Below are positions 16,060 to 24,861 of a DNA stretch of 64,000 nt, one piece after another. The first letter of the stretch is position 1, and the number at the start of each line of letters is the position of its first letter. Where the stretch lies: the NCBI GenBank assembly GCA_019422105.1, contig JAHZDZ010000001.1, forward strand, positions 207,751 to 271,750, given 5' to 3'. This DNA comes from Bacillota bacterium. Lineage in GTDB: Bacteria > Bacillota > Clostridia > Lachnospirales > Anaerotignaceae. Below the pieces are notes generated by a model. It was not told the origin of the DNA, ran no database searches, and was given only the letters and a program-made list of their open reading frames with translations. A program made the position numbers and the translations under genes.

Positions 16060-16380
16060 TTACTTTAAGTCTCTGGTTTTATCCATGTGCCTCATCAAAG
16101 CCGCAAGTTCCGCCGAAAAATCCTCCTCCGTGTCCTCATGAAGCATGCTGGCTCTGAGCTTATTTATCACACGGGTATCCAGATTATTATATGAAATTCC
16201 CAGTTTCCCGGCAAGAAGATAATCAAGCATCAGTATATCGGCCAATATATCACACCTCTCCTGCGAAGTGGATGTATCCGAAAGGCTTTCAAACAGCGCC
16301 GCAACATTTTTCAAAAGAGAATTTTTATATAGCTCCATTGTTTTTATATTTTTTGTAATGTCAATATCAAAACCGCCCAT
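16060..16380 (-). CDS. MazG-like family protein
   Basis: A 106-residue, mostly helical protein beginning GFDIDITKNIKTMELYKNSLL, with RCDILADILMLDYLLAGKLGISYNNLD in the middle and LAALMRHMDKTRD at the end. This resembles the short MazG-like proteins usually found next to gdpP-rplI-dnaB in clostridia. Acidic residues of a dNTP-pyrophosphatase site are only partly recognisable, so activity is doubtful. Start ATG has GGAGG 6 nt upstream; 24 nt before gdpP. Confidence 0.65.
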   Translation of the reverse strand: MGGFDIDITKNIKTMELYKNSLLKNVAALFESLSDTSTSQERCDILADILMLDYLLAGKLGISYNNLDTRVINKLRASMLHEDTEEDFSAELAALMRHMDKTRDLK

Positions 16381-16409
16381 CCATATCCTCCCTTCCCTAG
16401 TAAATCCAC

Positions 16410-17237
16410 TTATTTCGGCTGCACAAAAACAGGGTACGTGCCCAAATACTTAAAATAGGAGCACTTTCTTTCAATCATGGTCATAGCGTCAGACAAATCC
16501 TTTTTGTCCTGTGACTCCACGTCCACAAAAAACAGATATTTGCCAAGACAATTTTTCATAGGTCTGGATTCTATTTTTGTCATATTAATATCCCATATGG
16601 ACATAATGTCTAAAATTCGGTACAGCTCACCAGGCTTGTTTTCCGTGGAAAACACCAGACTGGTCTTAAATCCTTTATCAGCAAGAGATGGCCTCTTTTT
16701 TGTCAAAACAACAAACCTTGTCTGATTATGGCTGTCATCCTGAATATTGTCTCTGATAATGTCAAGGCCGTAAATTTCCGCCGCCCTGCTGTGGGCAATC
16801 GCCGCAGCTGACCCATCCGACTCCGATACAAGTCTGGCGGCCTCCGCTGTAGAGCTTACACTCTTCACCAAAACATTGTGATAGTGCTCACGCAAAAAAC
16901 GGCTGCACTGGCTGATGCCCTGCGGATGAGACAAAATAAGACTTAATTCCTTTGTGCCCTTTTTCACCATCAGATTCTGTGAAACCGGAATGACAAGCTC
17001 TGTCTTTAAATACAGCTCCACATCAAAAATCAGAGCGTCTATTGTAGCCGTCACCGTGCCTTCAATGGAATTTTCAAAGGGTACAACCCCCTCGTCTATC
17101 TCCCCGCTCTCAGTGGCAAAAATTACATCCGGAATGGTTTTAAAGGGAACCAGCTCACACTCTTTGTAGTTTTTTGATATTTCATACGCCCCATATTCCG
17201 AAAATGTCCCCTTAGGGCCTAAATAGCCAACCTTCAT
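16410..17237 (-). CDS. pheA: Prephenate dehydratase
   Basis: Converts prephenate to phenylpyruvate in phenylalanine synthesis. The 275-residue monofunctional enzyme has MKVGYLGPKGTFSEYGA, VPFENSIEGTVTATIDAL, the active-site TRF motif (NQTRFVVLTKK) and a C-terminal ACT domain with the ESRPMKN motif that binds phenylalanine for feedback inhibition. Start ATG has GAAGGAG upstream. First gene of the run that leads into MazG-like/gdpP, with its own promoter. Confidence 0.96.
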   Translation of the reverse strand: MKVGYLGPKGTFSEYGAYEISKNYKECELVPFKTIPDVIFATESGEIDEGVVPFENSIEGTVTATIDALIFDVELYLKTELVIPVSQNLMVKKGTKELSLILSHPQGISQCSRFLREHYHNVLVKSVSSTAEAARLVSESDGSAAAIAHSRAAEIYGLDIIRDNIQDDSHNQTRFVVLTKKRPSLADKGFKTSLVFSTENKPGELYRILDIMSIWDINMTKIESRPMKNCLGKYLFFVDVESQDKKDLSDAMTMIERKCSYFKYLGTYPVFVQPK

Positions 17238-17305
17238 GATACAACTCCTTCACCCGTTCTGCCGGGCCATTAAGATTGCCTGAGCCTCCGGCTGTTCAAT
17301 TACTC

Positions 17306-17334
17306 ATTTTATCACAACTGAAAAGTGAACACAA
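17306..17334 (-). promoter_or_regulatory. Promoter of pheA
   Basis: Minus strand TTGTGT (17329-17334), 17-bp spacer, TAAAAT (17306-17311), giving a leader of about 65 nt. Confidence 0.6.
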
Positions 17335-17399
17335 CAATTACCTTCTGCCAATGCCAAAAAGGAAAAAGGAAAAATATTAAACCCCTTAAAGTGTTTCTA

Positions 17400-17428
17400 T
17401 TGCCTCCTTTTTGTGATATATTTATTAT
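17400..17428 (+). promoter_or_regulatory. Promoter of the partner-switching operon
   Basis: TTGCCT (17400-17405), 17-bp spacer, TATTAT (17423-17428), about 20 bp before the ribosome binding site of the STAS gene. Confidence 0.6.
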
Positions 17429-17454
17429 ATAGAATAATGTGAGGGGGGAATAAA

Positions 17455-17787
17455 ATGGATTTTAAAATAGAACCTTGCTTTGACCAGGAAAACAACCGGT
17501 TGTCTGTCACAGTAGAGGGTGAAATTGATATTTTTAACTCAACAGGCTTTAAGGATTACCTGTCCAATCTGGTGCAGGAACATGCCTGCGATATTTTTAT
17601 TGACTGCACCAATCTGGAATATGTTGACTCAACCGGCCTTGGCGCATTAGTCGCCGTGCTGAAGAAAGTAAAGCAAAATGGGCACAATATCCACCTCTTG
17701 GGTCTAAGGCCCAATATTCTGAAATTGTTCAGAATTACAAATCTGGATAAAGTTTTTGTAATAGAGGGTGATAAGTATGACAACTGA
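17455..17787 (+). CDS. STAS-domain anti-sigma factor antagonist
   Basis: A 110-residue SpoIIAA/RsbV-like protein. The conserved phosphorylation loop reads YVDSTGLGALVA, so the target Ser is present (about residue 62). In this family the unphosphorylated antagonist sequesters the anti-sigma kinase. Start ATG follows GAGGGGGG. First of four overlapping or tightly spaced genes (two HATPases and a phosphatase). Confidence 0.93.
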   Translation: MDFKIEPCFDQENNRLSVTVEGEIDIFNSTGFKDYLSNLVQEHACDIFIDCTNLEYVDSTGLGALVAVLKKVKQNGHNIHLLGLRPNILKLFRITNLDKVFVIEGDKYDN

Positions 17788-18172
17788 TAATTTGAATAGT
17801 GAAAAAATAGAACTGACACTGCCCATAAATGCTGCCTATGTAAGCGCCGCAAGGCTCACCGCCTCCTCCATATCAAACCGCATGGGCTTTAATATAGAGG
17901 AGATTGAGGATATTAAGGTAGCTGTATCAGAGGCCTGCATTTTTTTGATCAGACAGGGCGCTGGTCTTGGCTTTCGCAATTTTCATATAGAGTTTGGCAT
18001 AATGGGCAAAACGCTGAAAATTATATTAAACACCATTGAAAGCACAAACGGTGCACAGGATTATGACGAAAACGAGCTGGGCATTAAAATGATCAGTGCT
18101 CTGATGGACTCTCTTCTGATTGACACTAAAGACGGCAAGGTTACCATAACCATGGTTAAAAGGTGTAAATAA
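17777..18172 (+). CDS. HATPase-domain protein, RsbW/SpoIIAB-like, degenerate
   Basis: A 131-residue GHKL-type protein. The N-box is recognisable (EIEDIKVAVSEACIFLI), though the Asn that normally binds magnesium is replaced; the G1 DxGxG motif is missing and the G2 region reads ENELGIKMISALMDSL. It may therefore bind but not hydrolyse ATP. Start ATG 17777 has AGAGGGTG upstream; a GTG at 17768 would add three residues. Overlaps the STAS gene by 11 bases. Confidence 0.75.
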   Translation: MTTDNLNSEKIELTLPINAAYVSAARLTASSISNRMGFNIEEIEDIKVAVSEACIFLIRQGAGLGFRNFHIEFGIMGKTLKIILNTIESTNGAQDYDENELGIKMISALMDSLLIDTKDGKVTITMVKRCK

Positions 18173-18197
18173 AAGGTATTGAAATAAAGGAGCTAAA

Positions 18198-18641
18198 ATG
18201 AATCCAGACTTTTATGAAGAAATACCAAGTGAGTTGAAATATGTAAAAAAGGCAGTTCTGACAGCAATGGATTATCTGTCTGTTTTCTTTCCCGGCATGA
18301 CACACAGCGATTACTATGACCTGAAACTAATGATAAGCGAGCTAATGGTAAATGCGGTTTGTCACGGAAACCAGAATAACCCCTTTAAGAAAGTATCCCT
18401 AGCCCTGTACTGCTATACCCCATATGAGATAGTGGGTGTCGTTACAGATGAGGGGGACGGCTTTGATTATGCCGCACTTCTGGAAAGCATCAATGACATA
18501 AGCGCCGTATATCTGGAGCATGGCCGCGGTATTTCCATTGTCTCTGCACTGGCAGACGAGTTGACATTCCTGCACGCCGGCAGTCAAATTAAATTTAAAA
18601 AGAAGGTGCATTTGCTTGGAGAAAATACTAATTGTAGATGA
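18198..18641 (+). CDS. HATPase anti-sigma kinase-like protein
   Basis: A 147-residue GHKL ATPase with all three nucleotide-binding boxes: N-box LMISELMVNAVCHGN, G1 VTDEGDGFD and G2 EHGRGISIVSALAD. It is the canonical RsbW/SpoIIAB-type serine kinase candidate of this module, expected to phosphorylate the STAS protein. Sits 25 nt after the degenerate homologue and overlaps the phosphatase gene by 26 bases. Confidence 0.88.
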   Translation: MNPDFYEEIPSELKYVKKAVLTAMDYLSVFFPGMTHSDYYDLKLMISELMVNAVCHGNQNNPFKKVSLALYCYTPYEIVGVVTDEGDGFDYAALLESINDISAVYLEHGRGISIVSALADELTFLHAGSQIKFKKKVHLLGENTNCR

Positions 18642-19773
18642 TATGCAGCAAAACCTGGAGCTGATGAGCAATTATCTCCAAAATACCGGGTACGAGGTAT
18701 ATTCCGCCCAGTCAGGAAAAGCCGCCATCTCAAAGGCAAAGCTATTAAATCCTTCTCTAATCATTCTAGACCTTATTATGCCTGAAATAAGCGGCTTCGA
18801 CATCTGTAAAACCTTGAAGTCAAACCCTGACACTGCCTCTATTTTGATTTTGGTTGTGACAGCACTTGATTCCAGGGAGAGCAAAAAAAGGGCTTTTGAG
18901 CTGGGTGCGGATGATTTTTTGCCTAAACCCTTTGACAGGAGTACCCTTCATGCCAGAATTAAAGCTCTTCTCCGGGTAAAAACATTGAGTGATGAGCTGA
19001 AAAACCAGTATGCGAAGCTGAAGGAAAAAAATGAGCAGCTTGAACTGCAGATGAAAATGGCACGCCAGATACAGCAGGCTATGATTCAGGAATATCATAT
19101 GGAATGTGATAAACTGACGGTAAACAGCCGTTACATGCCGGCTCTTGATATCGGCGGCGATATGTATGACGTTGTAAAGGCCGGAGGCGACAATGTGGGC
19201 ATTTTTATTGCCGATGTTTCAGGACACGGTATATCTGCCGCACTTCTGACCTCCATGCTCAAAGTGATGTTTCAGACAAATTCTCATCTGCATACAGACC
19301 CCGGATCACTCCTTTTAGAATTGAACCGGGAATTCAGCGCCGTTTTTAATACGGACGCCAGCGTTTATGCCTGCGCCTTTTATGCCTACATAGACACAGA
19401 GGAAAGGACCATTACCTACTCCAACGCCGGCCACGCCTTTCCTATTTTTCTGGACGCAAAGAATACTGCTGCGGGAGAACTCAATATGGGGGGCATCCCT
19501 CTGGGACTCATGGATGACGCAGAATATGAAAACAAAAAATTCTCCTATCGGGGAGGGGATATGGTTTTATTTCATACAGACGGCCTCTGCGATTTTTATT
19601 ACAAGGATAATCCCGAGGAATTTCTGTATCTGCTCAAGCGTCTTTTGTGTGATATGAAGGAGGGCTTTCCAGCGGACAGTATATTAAACGAAATATTGGA
19701 ACGCTTTTATAATCCTGACGACAGCAAATTTGAAAACGATGATATCAGCATCATACTCTGCTGTATGAAATAA
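18616..19773 (+). CDS. Response regulator with PP2C (SpoIIE-type) phosphatase domain
   Basis: A 385-residue RsbU-type protein: receiver domain (KILIVDDMQQNLEL, phospho-acceptor Asp in LIILDLIMPE, Lys in DDFLPKPFD), a coiled coil (about residues 128-160) and a SpoIIE/PP2C phosphatase (ALDIGGDMYDV, IADVSGHGISAALL, LFHTDGLCD, NDDISIILC). It should dephosphorylate the STAS antagonist when its receiver is phosphorylated. The start is TTG at 18616 with AGAAGGTG 7 nt before. No partner histidine kinase is adjacent. Confidence 0.93.
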   Translation: MEKILIVDDMQQNLELMSNYLQNTGYEVYSAQSGKAAISKAKLLNPSLIILDLIMPEISGFDICKTLKSNPDTASILILVVTALDSRESKKRAFELGADDFLPKPFDRSTLHARIKALLRVKTLSDELKNQYAKLKEKNEQLELQMKMARQIQQAMIQEYHMECDKLTVNSRYMPALDIGGDMYDVVKAGGDNVGIFIADVSGHGISAALLTSMLKVMFQTNSHLHTDPGSLLLELNREFSAVFNTDASVYACAFYAYIDTEERTITYSNAGHAFPIFLDAKNTAAGELNMGGIPLGLMDDAEYENKKFSYRGGDMVLFHTDGLCDFYYKDNPEEFLYLLKRLLCDMKEGFPADSILNEILERFYNPDDSKFENDDISIILCCMK

Positions 19774-19782
19774 ATCAAAATC

Positions 19783-19816
19783 GGGCAGAACCCATTTTCA
19801 TAAAGGGGTTCTGCCC
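19783..19816. terminator. Bidirectional hairpin between convergent genes
   Basis: Perfect 11-bp stem GGGCAGAACCC/GGGTTCTGCCC with a 12-nt loop, between the phosphatase gene and the sensor gene that end towards each other. Flanking T content is moderate. Confidence 0.7.
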
Positions 19817-19848
19817 TTCGTGCTTTATCTCTCTCCGTCTCTTTTCTT

Positions 19849-21489
19849 CTAAAGATCTATGTGTCCGTTTCCTGTCCTGGTAATATAAACAACTGCACCG
19901 ACCGTTTCCGAATCATTTCCTGTCGCTATGGCATTCAGGTTTACCCATTCAATGCCGTCATGCTTATACAAAAGCTCTCTGGTGCCTTCCGCCCTGCCCG
20001 CAGTGCGGAACACCGTCTGTATATTTTTGAAGACCAAATCACTCTCCACAAAAAAATCCCATAAACATTTGCCAGTGATAGCAACTCCTTCCGGCGCCAG
20101 TATTTTCTGCGCCTCCTTATTACCGTTTTGAATAACGCCATCGGCATCAACAAACAAAAGTGCTTTGCCGCTGTTTTCCATAACCTTTTCATTATAAGCC
20201 TTTTCGTGCATCAGTGCCTGTTCCAGAATTTTAGTATCTGTAATGTCCTTTATGATAACCGTGTAGCCCTGAAGCTCATCTGATTGGCTGTAAATCGGCT
20301 TGATAAGGGATTCGGCAAAATATTCTTCCTTGGATTTACGCTTTTTCCAGCCAAAAGAGGAAAATTTACCGTCCTTAAGAGCCGACTGGAAATCCTCTTT
20401 CACCCTTTTGGCATCCTCCGCCGGATAGAAATCCAGAAAATTTCTCCCTATAACCTCCTCATTCATAAAACCGACAATCTTTTCCGCGCCCTTATTCCAA
20501 GTTGTAATATCAAAGTCCATATCGGTGGATATAATGGCATATCCATCAATACTGTTCAGTATGCTGTTCAAATAATCAGTCCTGTCACTGACCTTTTTTT
20601 CCAGCTCGTCATTCATATTCTGTATCAGCTCGTTTTGAAATTGAAGCTCCTTTGTCAACCGCTGTGTGCGCTCAAAGGACATACAATTGGAAATGACAAA
20701 GCCGATGTAATTTCTCAGAAGCTCTATGACGCTGATTTGCTCTGACGAATAGTCATAAATACTGGCCATGGCAATCACGGCCAAAAGCTGATCATTTTCA
20801 TAAATTGGCACTGTCATAATGCTTTTGGGCATTACTTTTCCCAAAAAGGTTCTGTTTTCATATATCAGGTCAGAGGGAATATCCCGCTTAATACTAATTT
20901 CATGGCTTTTGGCGGCAAGGCCAATCAGACCCTCTCCAATCTCCACATCAAACTCCTTGTAGACATTTTTGGTAAGCCCCAGTGTTTTTTTCAGCTCCAG
21001 CTTTTCCGTGATGGTGTTATAGCTGTAAAAAACGCCCCAGCTGCTGTCTGTCTCCTCCACGAGCCTTGGCAGCAAGACATCTATCAAATTTTCCAGGTCT
21101 ATATTGACCGCAAAGGAATTTTCCAAATCAATGACTGCCTGCTGTATAATATTATCCCGCCTGAGCGTATTGCGAAGCTCCTCCGCTGCCTCATACACAT
21201 CCCTAATCTTTTGGGGCGCGCGGCTGTCCTTTGGCTCAATTGCTGTTCTGCCGCTCTTTCCGTTTTTGATATCGTCAGCAATATCCTGAAGCACCTGTCC
21301 AAGCTTTGCGTCAAAGCGAATCCTCTCCACAACAAAAACAGCTATCAATACGCCGGCAGAAATAACCAGCATACTAAAACTGTTATAAGGAAAAGCGTCA
21401 TAAACCCTCTCAAAAAATACACCGCTTATGATCCCTATCAAGATCAGCACAACCTGGGTCAAAACGTCCTTCATATCAAATTTTCTCAT
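19849..21489 (-). CDS. Membrane-anchored GAF-PAS-PAS sensory protein
   Basis: A 546-residue protein: two N-terminal membrane helices (about residues 10-53), a GAF domain (about 115-265, with SSWGVFYSYN and IMTVPIYENDQLLAVIAM), a coiled coil (about 268-300) and two PAS domains (GYAIISTDMDFDITTWNKGA onward, and ALLFVDADGVIQNGN onward). It stops after the second PAS with no histidine kinase, GGDEF or other output domain. It is downstream of the DUF58 gene and convergent with the partner-switching operon, so it may feed that module through protein contact; this is inference. Confidence 0.8.
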   Translation of the reverse strand: MRKFDMKDVLTQVVLILIGIISGVFFERVYDAFPYNSFSMLVISAGVLIAVFVVERIRFDAKLGQVLQDIADDIKNGKSGRTAIEPKDSRAPQKIRDVYEAAEELRNTLRRDNIIQQAVIDLENSFAVNIDLENLIDVLLPRLVEETDSSWGVFYSYNTITEKLELKKTLGLTKNVYKEFDVEIGEGLIGLAAKSHEISIKRDIPSDLIYENRTFLGKVMPKSIMTVPIYENDQLLAVIAMASIYDYSSEQISVIELLRNYIGFVISNCMSFERTQRLTKELQFQNELIQNMNDELEKKVSDRTDYLNSILNSIDGYAIISTDMDFDITTWNKGAEKIVGFMNEEVIGRNFLDFYPAEDAKRVKEDFQSALKDGKFSSFGWKKRKSKEEYFAESLIKPIYSQSDELQGYTVIIKDITDTKILEQALMHEKAYNEKVMENSGKALLFVDADGVIQNGNKEAQKILAPEGVAITGKCLWDFFVESDLVFKNIQTVFRTAGRAEGTRELLYKHDGIEWVNLNAIATGNDSETVGAVVYITRTGNGHIDL

Positions 21490-21508
21490 AAAAATGCCTC
21501 CTGGCAGT

Positions 21509-22384
21509 TTATAGGACGGAGCTCAGCGCTTTCAGGACATCCATCGTATCCACTAAAGATAAAAAGCGTATTCCTCGCTTATAGCAAAACTCCATCATAT
21601 CTGTCTGAAAAGAATGCAGGGTCCTTCGGTAGGCCTCCATAACGCTATGGTTCATTTCCAAATCCATACCGGCCCCGTTTTCCCTGTCAATAAGCCTTAC
21701 ATTGCCTGAGAAGGCAGGCTCTGCCTCCTCCTTTGCAAGCACCTGAATTAATAATATCTCTTGTTGCAGTGATTGTAAATGCTTTACAGCCTCTTTATAT
21801 CCGTCTTTTGAAAAAAAATCCGAAATAATGACACTCAATCCTCTTGGCAGCCCCCGGCTCGTTTCCTCAGACAAAGCCCGCCCAAGAGCGGTCTCCCCCT
21901 CCTCACAGGAAAGATCGTCCAAAAAATCCACTACCTGCAGAAAGGAATTTTTTGACTGACAATTTTTTTTCCGGCCATTCACCGCCTCACAAAAAGCAAA
22001 AAGATTCAACCTGTCCGTATTCTTAAGCGTAATATAGGCAATAGACGCCGCCGCCAGCTTACTGTAAAGGCACTTATTCTCATAAAAGGCCATAGATGGG
22101 CTGTTATCTAAAAAAATATTCACCGCCGCCTGTCTTTCCTCCATAAACAGCTTTAAATACAGCCTGTCAAACCTCCCATAGGAATTCCAGTCCACACGCC
22201 TCAAATCATCTCCCAATACATAATCCCTGAAATCGGAAAATTCCATGGAAACACCCTTGGCGTTGGACTTCCTGGCGCCGCCCATGGCATTTTGCTGCAT
22301 CTTTTTTCTGAACATAATATCCATAGCATCCAATCGTCCCATATAATTTTTGTCCAATACTTCCTTTAAGCTTTTCATCCTCAT
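21509..22384 (-). CDS. DUF58 domain protein (vWA-like)
   Basis: A 291-residue soluble protein with the DUF58 signature YVLGDDLRRVDWNSYGR near residue 60 and a von Willebrand A-like core (AAVNIFLDNSPSMAF, GLSVIISDFFS). DUF58 proteins pair with MoxR ATPases, here encoded immediately upstream with a 4-base ATGA overlap. Such pairs are thought to act in protein maturation or complex assembly at the envelope. No transglutaminase-like partner follows, unlike in many DUF58-MoxR loci. Confidence 0.88.
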   Translation of the reverse strand: MRMKSLKEVLDKNYMGRLDAMDIMFRKKMQQNAMGGARKSNAKGVSMEFSDFRDYVLGDDLRRVDWNSYGRFDRLYLKLFMEERQAAVNIFLDNSPSMAFYENKCLYSKLAAASIAYITLKNTDRLNLFAFCEAVNGRKKNCQSKNSFLQVVDFLDDLSCEEGETALGRALSEETSRGLPRGLSVIISDFFSKDGYKEAVKHLQSLQQEILLIQVLAKEEAEPAFSGNVRLIDRENGAGMDLEMNHSVMEAYRRTLHSFQTDMMEFCYKRGIRFLSLVDTMDVLKALSSVL

Positions 22385-23358
22385 TCTCCATTTAAAAGAT
22401 AGCTTATCACATCATCCGTACGGATTCCGTCTCCCGCCGCCTCAAAGTTTAAAAACATCCTGTGCCGCAGGGCAGGTAAAGCTGCTTTTTTCACATCCTC
22501 AAAGGAAACATTAAATCTTCCCTCAAGGAGGGCAAATATTCTGGCAGCTGTGATTATTGCCTGTGCGCCCCTTGGACTTGCCCCATAGCGCACATATTTT
22601 TTCACATATTCAGGCGCCGCCTCTCCCTCCGGGTGGGTTTTCAATATAAGATCCATCACATAGTCTCCCACCGCTTTGGCGAAAGGAATATTTTTGGCAA
22701 TTTCCCTCATTTCCAGTATTTTATCTCCGTCACAAACCTTCTGAGGCTCCTTTTGTGCCGTTCCCGTCGTCATAGCCACAATCTCATAAAGCTCCTCCTT
22801 ATCGGGGAAACCCACATCAAGCTTAAACAGAAACCTGTCCATCTGCGCCTCCGGCAAGGGATAGGTACCGTCCATCTCCAGCGGATTCTGTGTCGCCAAA
22901 ACAAAATACGGCTCGGGCAGGCGATATGTATTTCTTCCGCTTGTCACCGTTCTCTCCTGCATAGCCTCCAAAAGGGCACTCTGTGTCTTTGGCGTGGCAC
23001 GATTTATCTCATCCGCCAGTACAATATTGGAAAATACAGGTCCCTTTTGAAACTCAAAACCGTTTTCCCCATCCCCGCGCTTCACCATTATATTGGTTCC
23101 TGTAATATCGGCCGGCATCAAATCCGGCGTAAACTGAATCCTGCTGAAATCCAGGTCCATAACCTTCCCAATCGCCTTTACAAGCTGTGTCTTGCCAAGT
23201 CCCGGCAGACCCTCCAAAAGCACGTTGCCTCCGCCAATCATCGCCGTCAGAACATTTCTGATGGTATCCTTCTGTCCAATAATGACGCTCTGTATTTCTT
23301 CCTCTATCCTTTTAAAATCCTCCGAGAACGCTCTGATTTTTTCTTCTTTGATTTCCAT
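22381..23358 (-). CDS. MoxR-family AAA+ ATPase
   Basis: A 325-residue AAA+ chaperone-like ATPase with Walker A GLPGLGKTQLV, Walker B NIVLADEINRA, sensor 1 VLATQNPLE and arginine-finger region EAQMDRFLF. Start ATG at 23358 has GAGGAGG 7 nt upstream. Translationally coupled to the DUF58 gene; both probably remodel an unidentified substrate together. First gene of the moxR-DUF58-sensor run. Confidence 0.92.
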   Translation of the reverse strand: MEIKEEKIRAFSEDFKRIEEEIQSVIIGQKDTIRNVLTAMIGGGNVLLEGLPGLGKTQLVKAIGKVMDLDFSRIQFTPDLMPADITGTNIMVKRGDGENGFEFQKGPVFSNIVLADEINRATPKTQSALLEAMQERTVTSGRNTYRLPEPYFVLATQNPLEMDGTYPLPEAQMDRFLFKLDVGFPDKEELYEIVAMTTGTAQKEPQKVCDGDKILEMREIAKNIPFAKAVGDYVMDLILKTHPEGEAAPEYVKKYVRYGASPRGAQAIITAARIFALLEGRFNVSFEDVKKAALPALRHRMFLNFEAAGDGIRTDDVISYLLNGE

Positions 23359-23553
23359 GTCCTTTCCTCCTCTGTATCTCACACAATACTATATTCATTA
23401 TAAAAAACCGCGGCGTAAGCGTCAATCAAAGTAATAAATTCTTAATGAATACAGTAAAAAACTTAATAAGAACATTCTTCAGAAAAATGTCTTTCCTCCC
23501 GGTTAAATTTATGTTAAAAAAATTTAATATTTCCCTTATTCTTCCCTTTCACA

Positions 23554-23582
23554 TTGTATTATGTTATATTTTAAGCTATAAT
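23554..23582 (+). promoter_or_regulatory. Promoter of the AI-2E permease/CPBP operon
   Basis: TTGTAT (23554-23559), 17-bp spacer, perfect TATAAT (23577-23582). Confidence 0.7.
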
Positions 23583-23626
23583 TGTAAAAGTTTAAAATAA
23601 AAACAAATCTATGGGAGGCGTTTCCA

Positions 23627-24859
23627 ATTAAGAATATATTGAAAAACATTGACAAAAAATATTTCAAGGTAGCCGTCTATGCTCTTCTGGTTATACTGTG
23701 CGCCATACTCTTTGCAAACGTTTTGGATAACATGGGAACAATTTTGACTACCATAAGCCTTATTTTTGCCGCTGTGAAAAAGCTGGCCTTTCCCTTTATC
23801 ATTGGCTTTTTCATTGCCTACCTGTTTAATCCTCTCGTTATGCTGGCGGAGGAAAAGTGGTTTGGCAGAATCCCTCTGTTTCAAAAGTCTGCCGGAACAA
23901 AAAGAACTGTTTCCATACTGACGGTATATATTTTGGTTATCGGCTGCTTTGCATGGCTTATGACCTTCTTTATTCCTGAAATTGTGCAGAGTGTCAGTAA
24001 CTTTATTGCCACCCTGCCTCAAAATACGGAGGCTTTGGAAAAATCGGCGGAAGTATTTTTTGAAAATGTTTCCTTTATAGATGCCAAGGATGTGCTAAAC
24101 ACTCTGACGTCCCTTTTCACGCCAATGATTGAGATGACACAGGACATCCCCAAAATCCTGCAGACTGTTGTAAACGGCACCTATGTTGCCGCCTCCACAA
24201 CACTCAATGTGATTATGGGCTTATTTATCAGCTTTTACATGCTGTCAGGGAAGGAGACCTTCCTAAAGTCCATAAAAAAAATAGTGTATGCCTTTTTTGA
24301 GGAAAAAAAGGCAACCCACTTTTTGTATAACGTATCCAGGGTTAACTCCATATTTTCCAGCTTTATTATAGGAAAAACGGTGGATTCCCTGATTATCGGC
24401 ATCATCTGTTTTTTTGGACTTGCCCTTCTGAAAATGCCCTTTGTCATGCTTATCAGCGTAATTGTGGGTGTGACAAACATGATTCCCTACTTCGGACCGT
24501 TTTTGGGCGCAATACCATCCGTTTTTATTGTGCTGTTGACCTCGCCCACAAAGGCGTTGTTGATTGCTCTTTTCATACTCGCCCTTCAGCAGTTTGACGG
24601 CAATTACCTTGGGCCGAAAATACTTGGATCCTCCACCGGCATGAGTCCGCTGTGGATTATTTTCTCCATCATTATCGGCGGCGCCCTGGCTGGGCCCTTT
24701 GGCATGTTTATTGGCGTTCCCATCTGCGCTTCCCTTAAAATGTTCTTTACAGAGAAGGTGGACAAAAAATATGCCGAGAAATATTATTACGATATTGCGG
24801 AAAAGAGCATTGAGCCACCTCTAAATGAAAAAGTGCAGACGGATGAAAAGGATAACTGA
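23627..24859 (+). CDS. AI-2E family (PF01594) membrane transporter
   Basis: A roughly 410-residue membrane protein with an N-terminal hairpin of helices, a soluble middle segment (about residues 120-180) and C-terminal helices containing the family motifs MIPYFGPFLGAIPSVFIVL and LGPKILGSSTGMSPLWIIFS. Members are linked to autoinducer-2 export, Na+/H+ antiport or sporulation (YtvI); the substrate here is unknown. The strong GGGAGG at 23613-23618 is 8 nt from an ATT codon at 23627, while the first conventional start (TTG 23639) is 20 nt away, so ATT may be the true start. Confidence 0.85.
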   Translation: MKNILKNIDKKYFKVAVYALLVILCAILFANVLDNMGTILTTISLIFAAVKKLAFPFIIGFFIAYLFNPLVMLAEEKWFGRIPLFQKSAGTKRTVSILTVYILVIGCFAWLMTFFIPEIVQSVSNFIATLPQNTEALEKSAEVFFENVSFIDAKDVLNTLTSLFTPMIEMTQDIPKILQTVVNGTYVAASTTLNVIMGLFISFYMLSGKETFLKSIKKIVYAFFEEKKATHFLYNVSRVNSIFSSFIIGKTVDSLIIGIICFFGLALLKMPFVMLISVIVGVTNMIPYFGPFLGAIPSVFIVLLTSPTKALLIALFILALQQFDGNYLGPKILGSSTGMSPLWIIFSIIIGGALAGPFGMFIGVPICASLKMFFTEKVDKKYAEKYYYDIAEKSIEPPLNEKVQTDEKDN

Positions 24860-24861
24860 AA

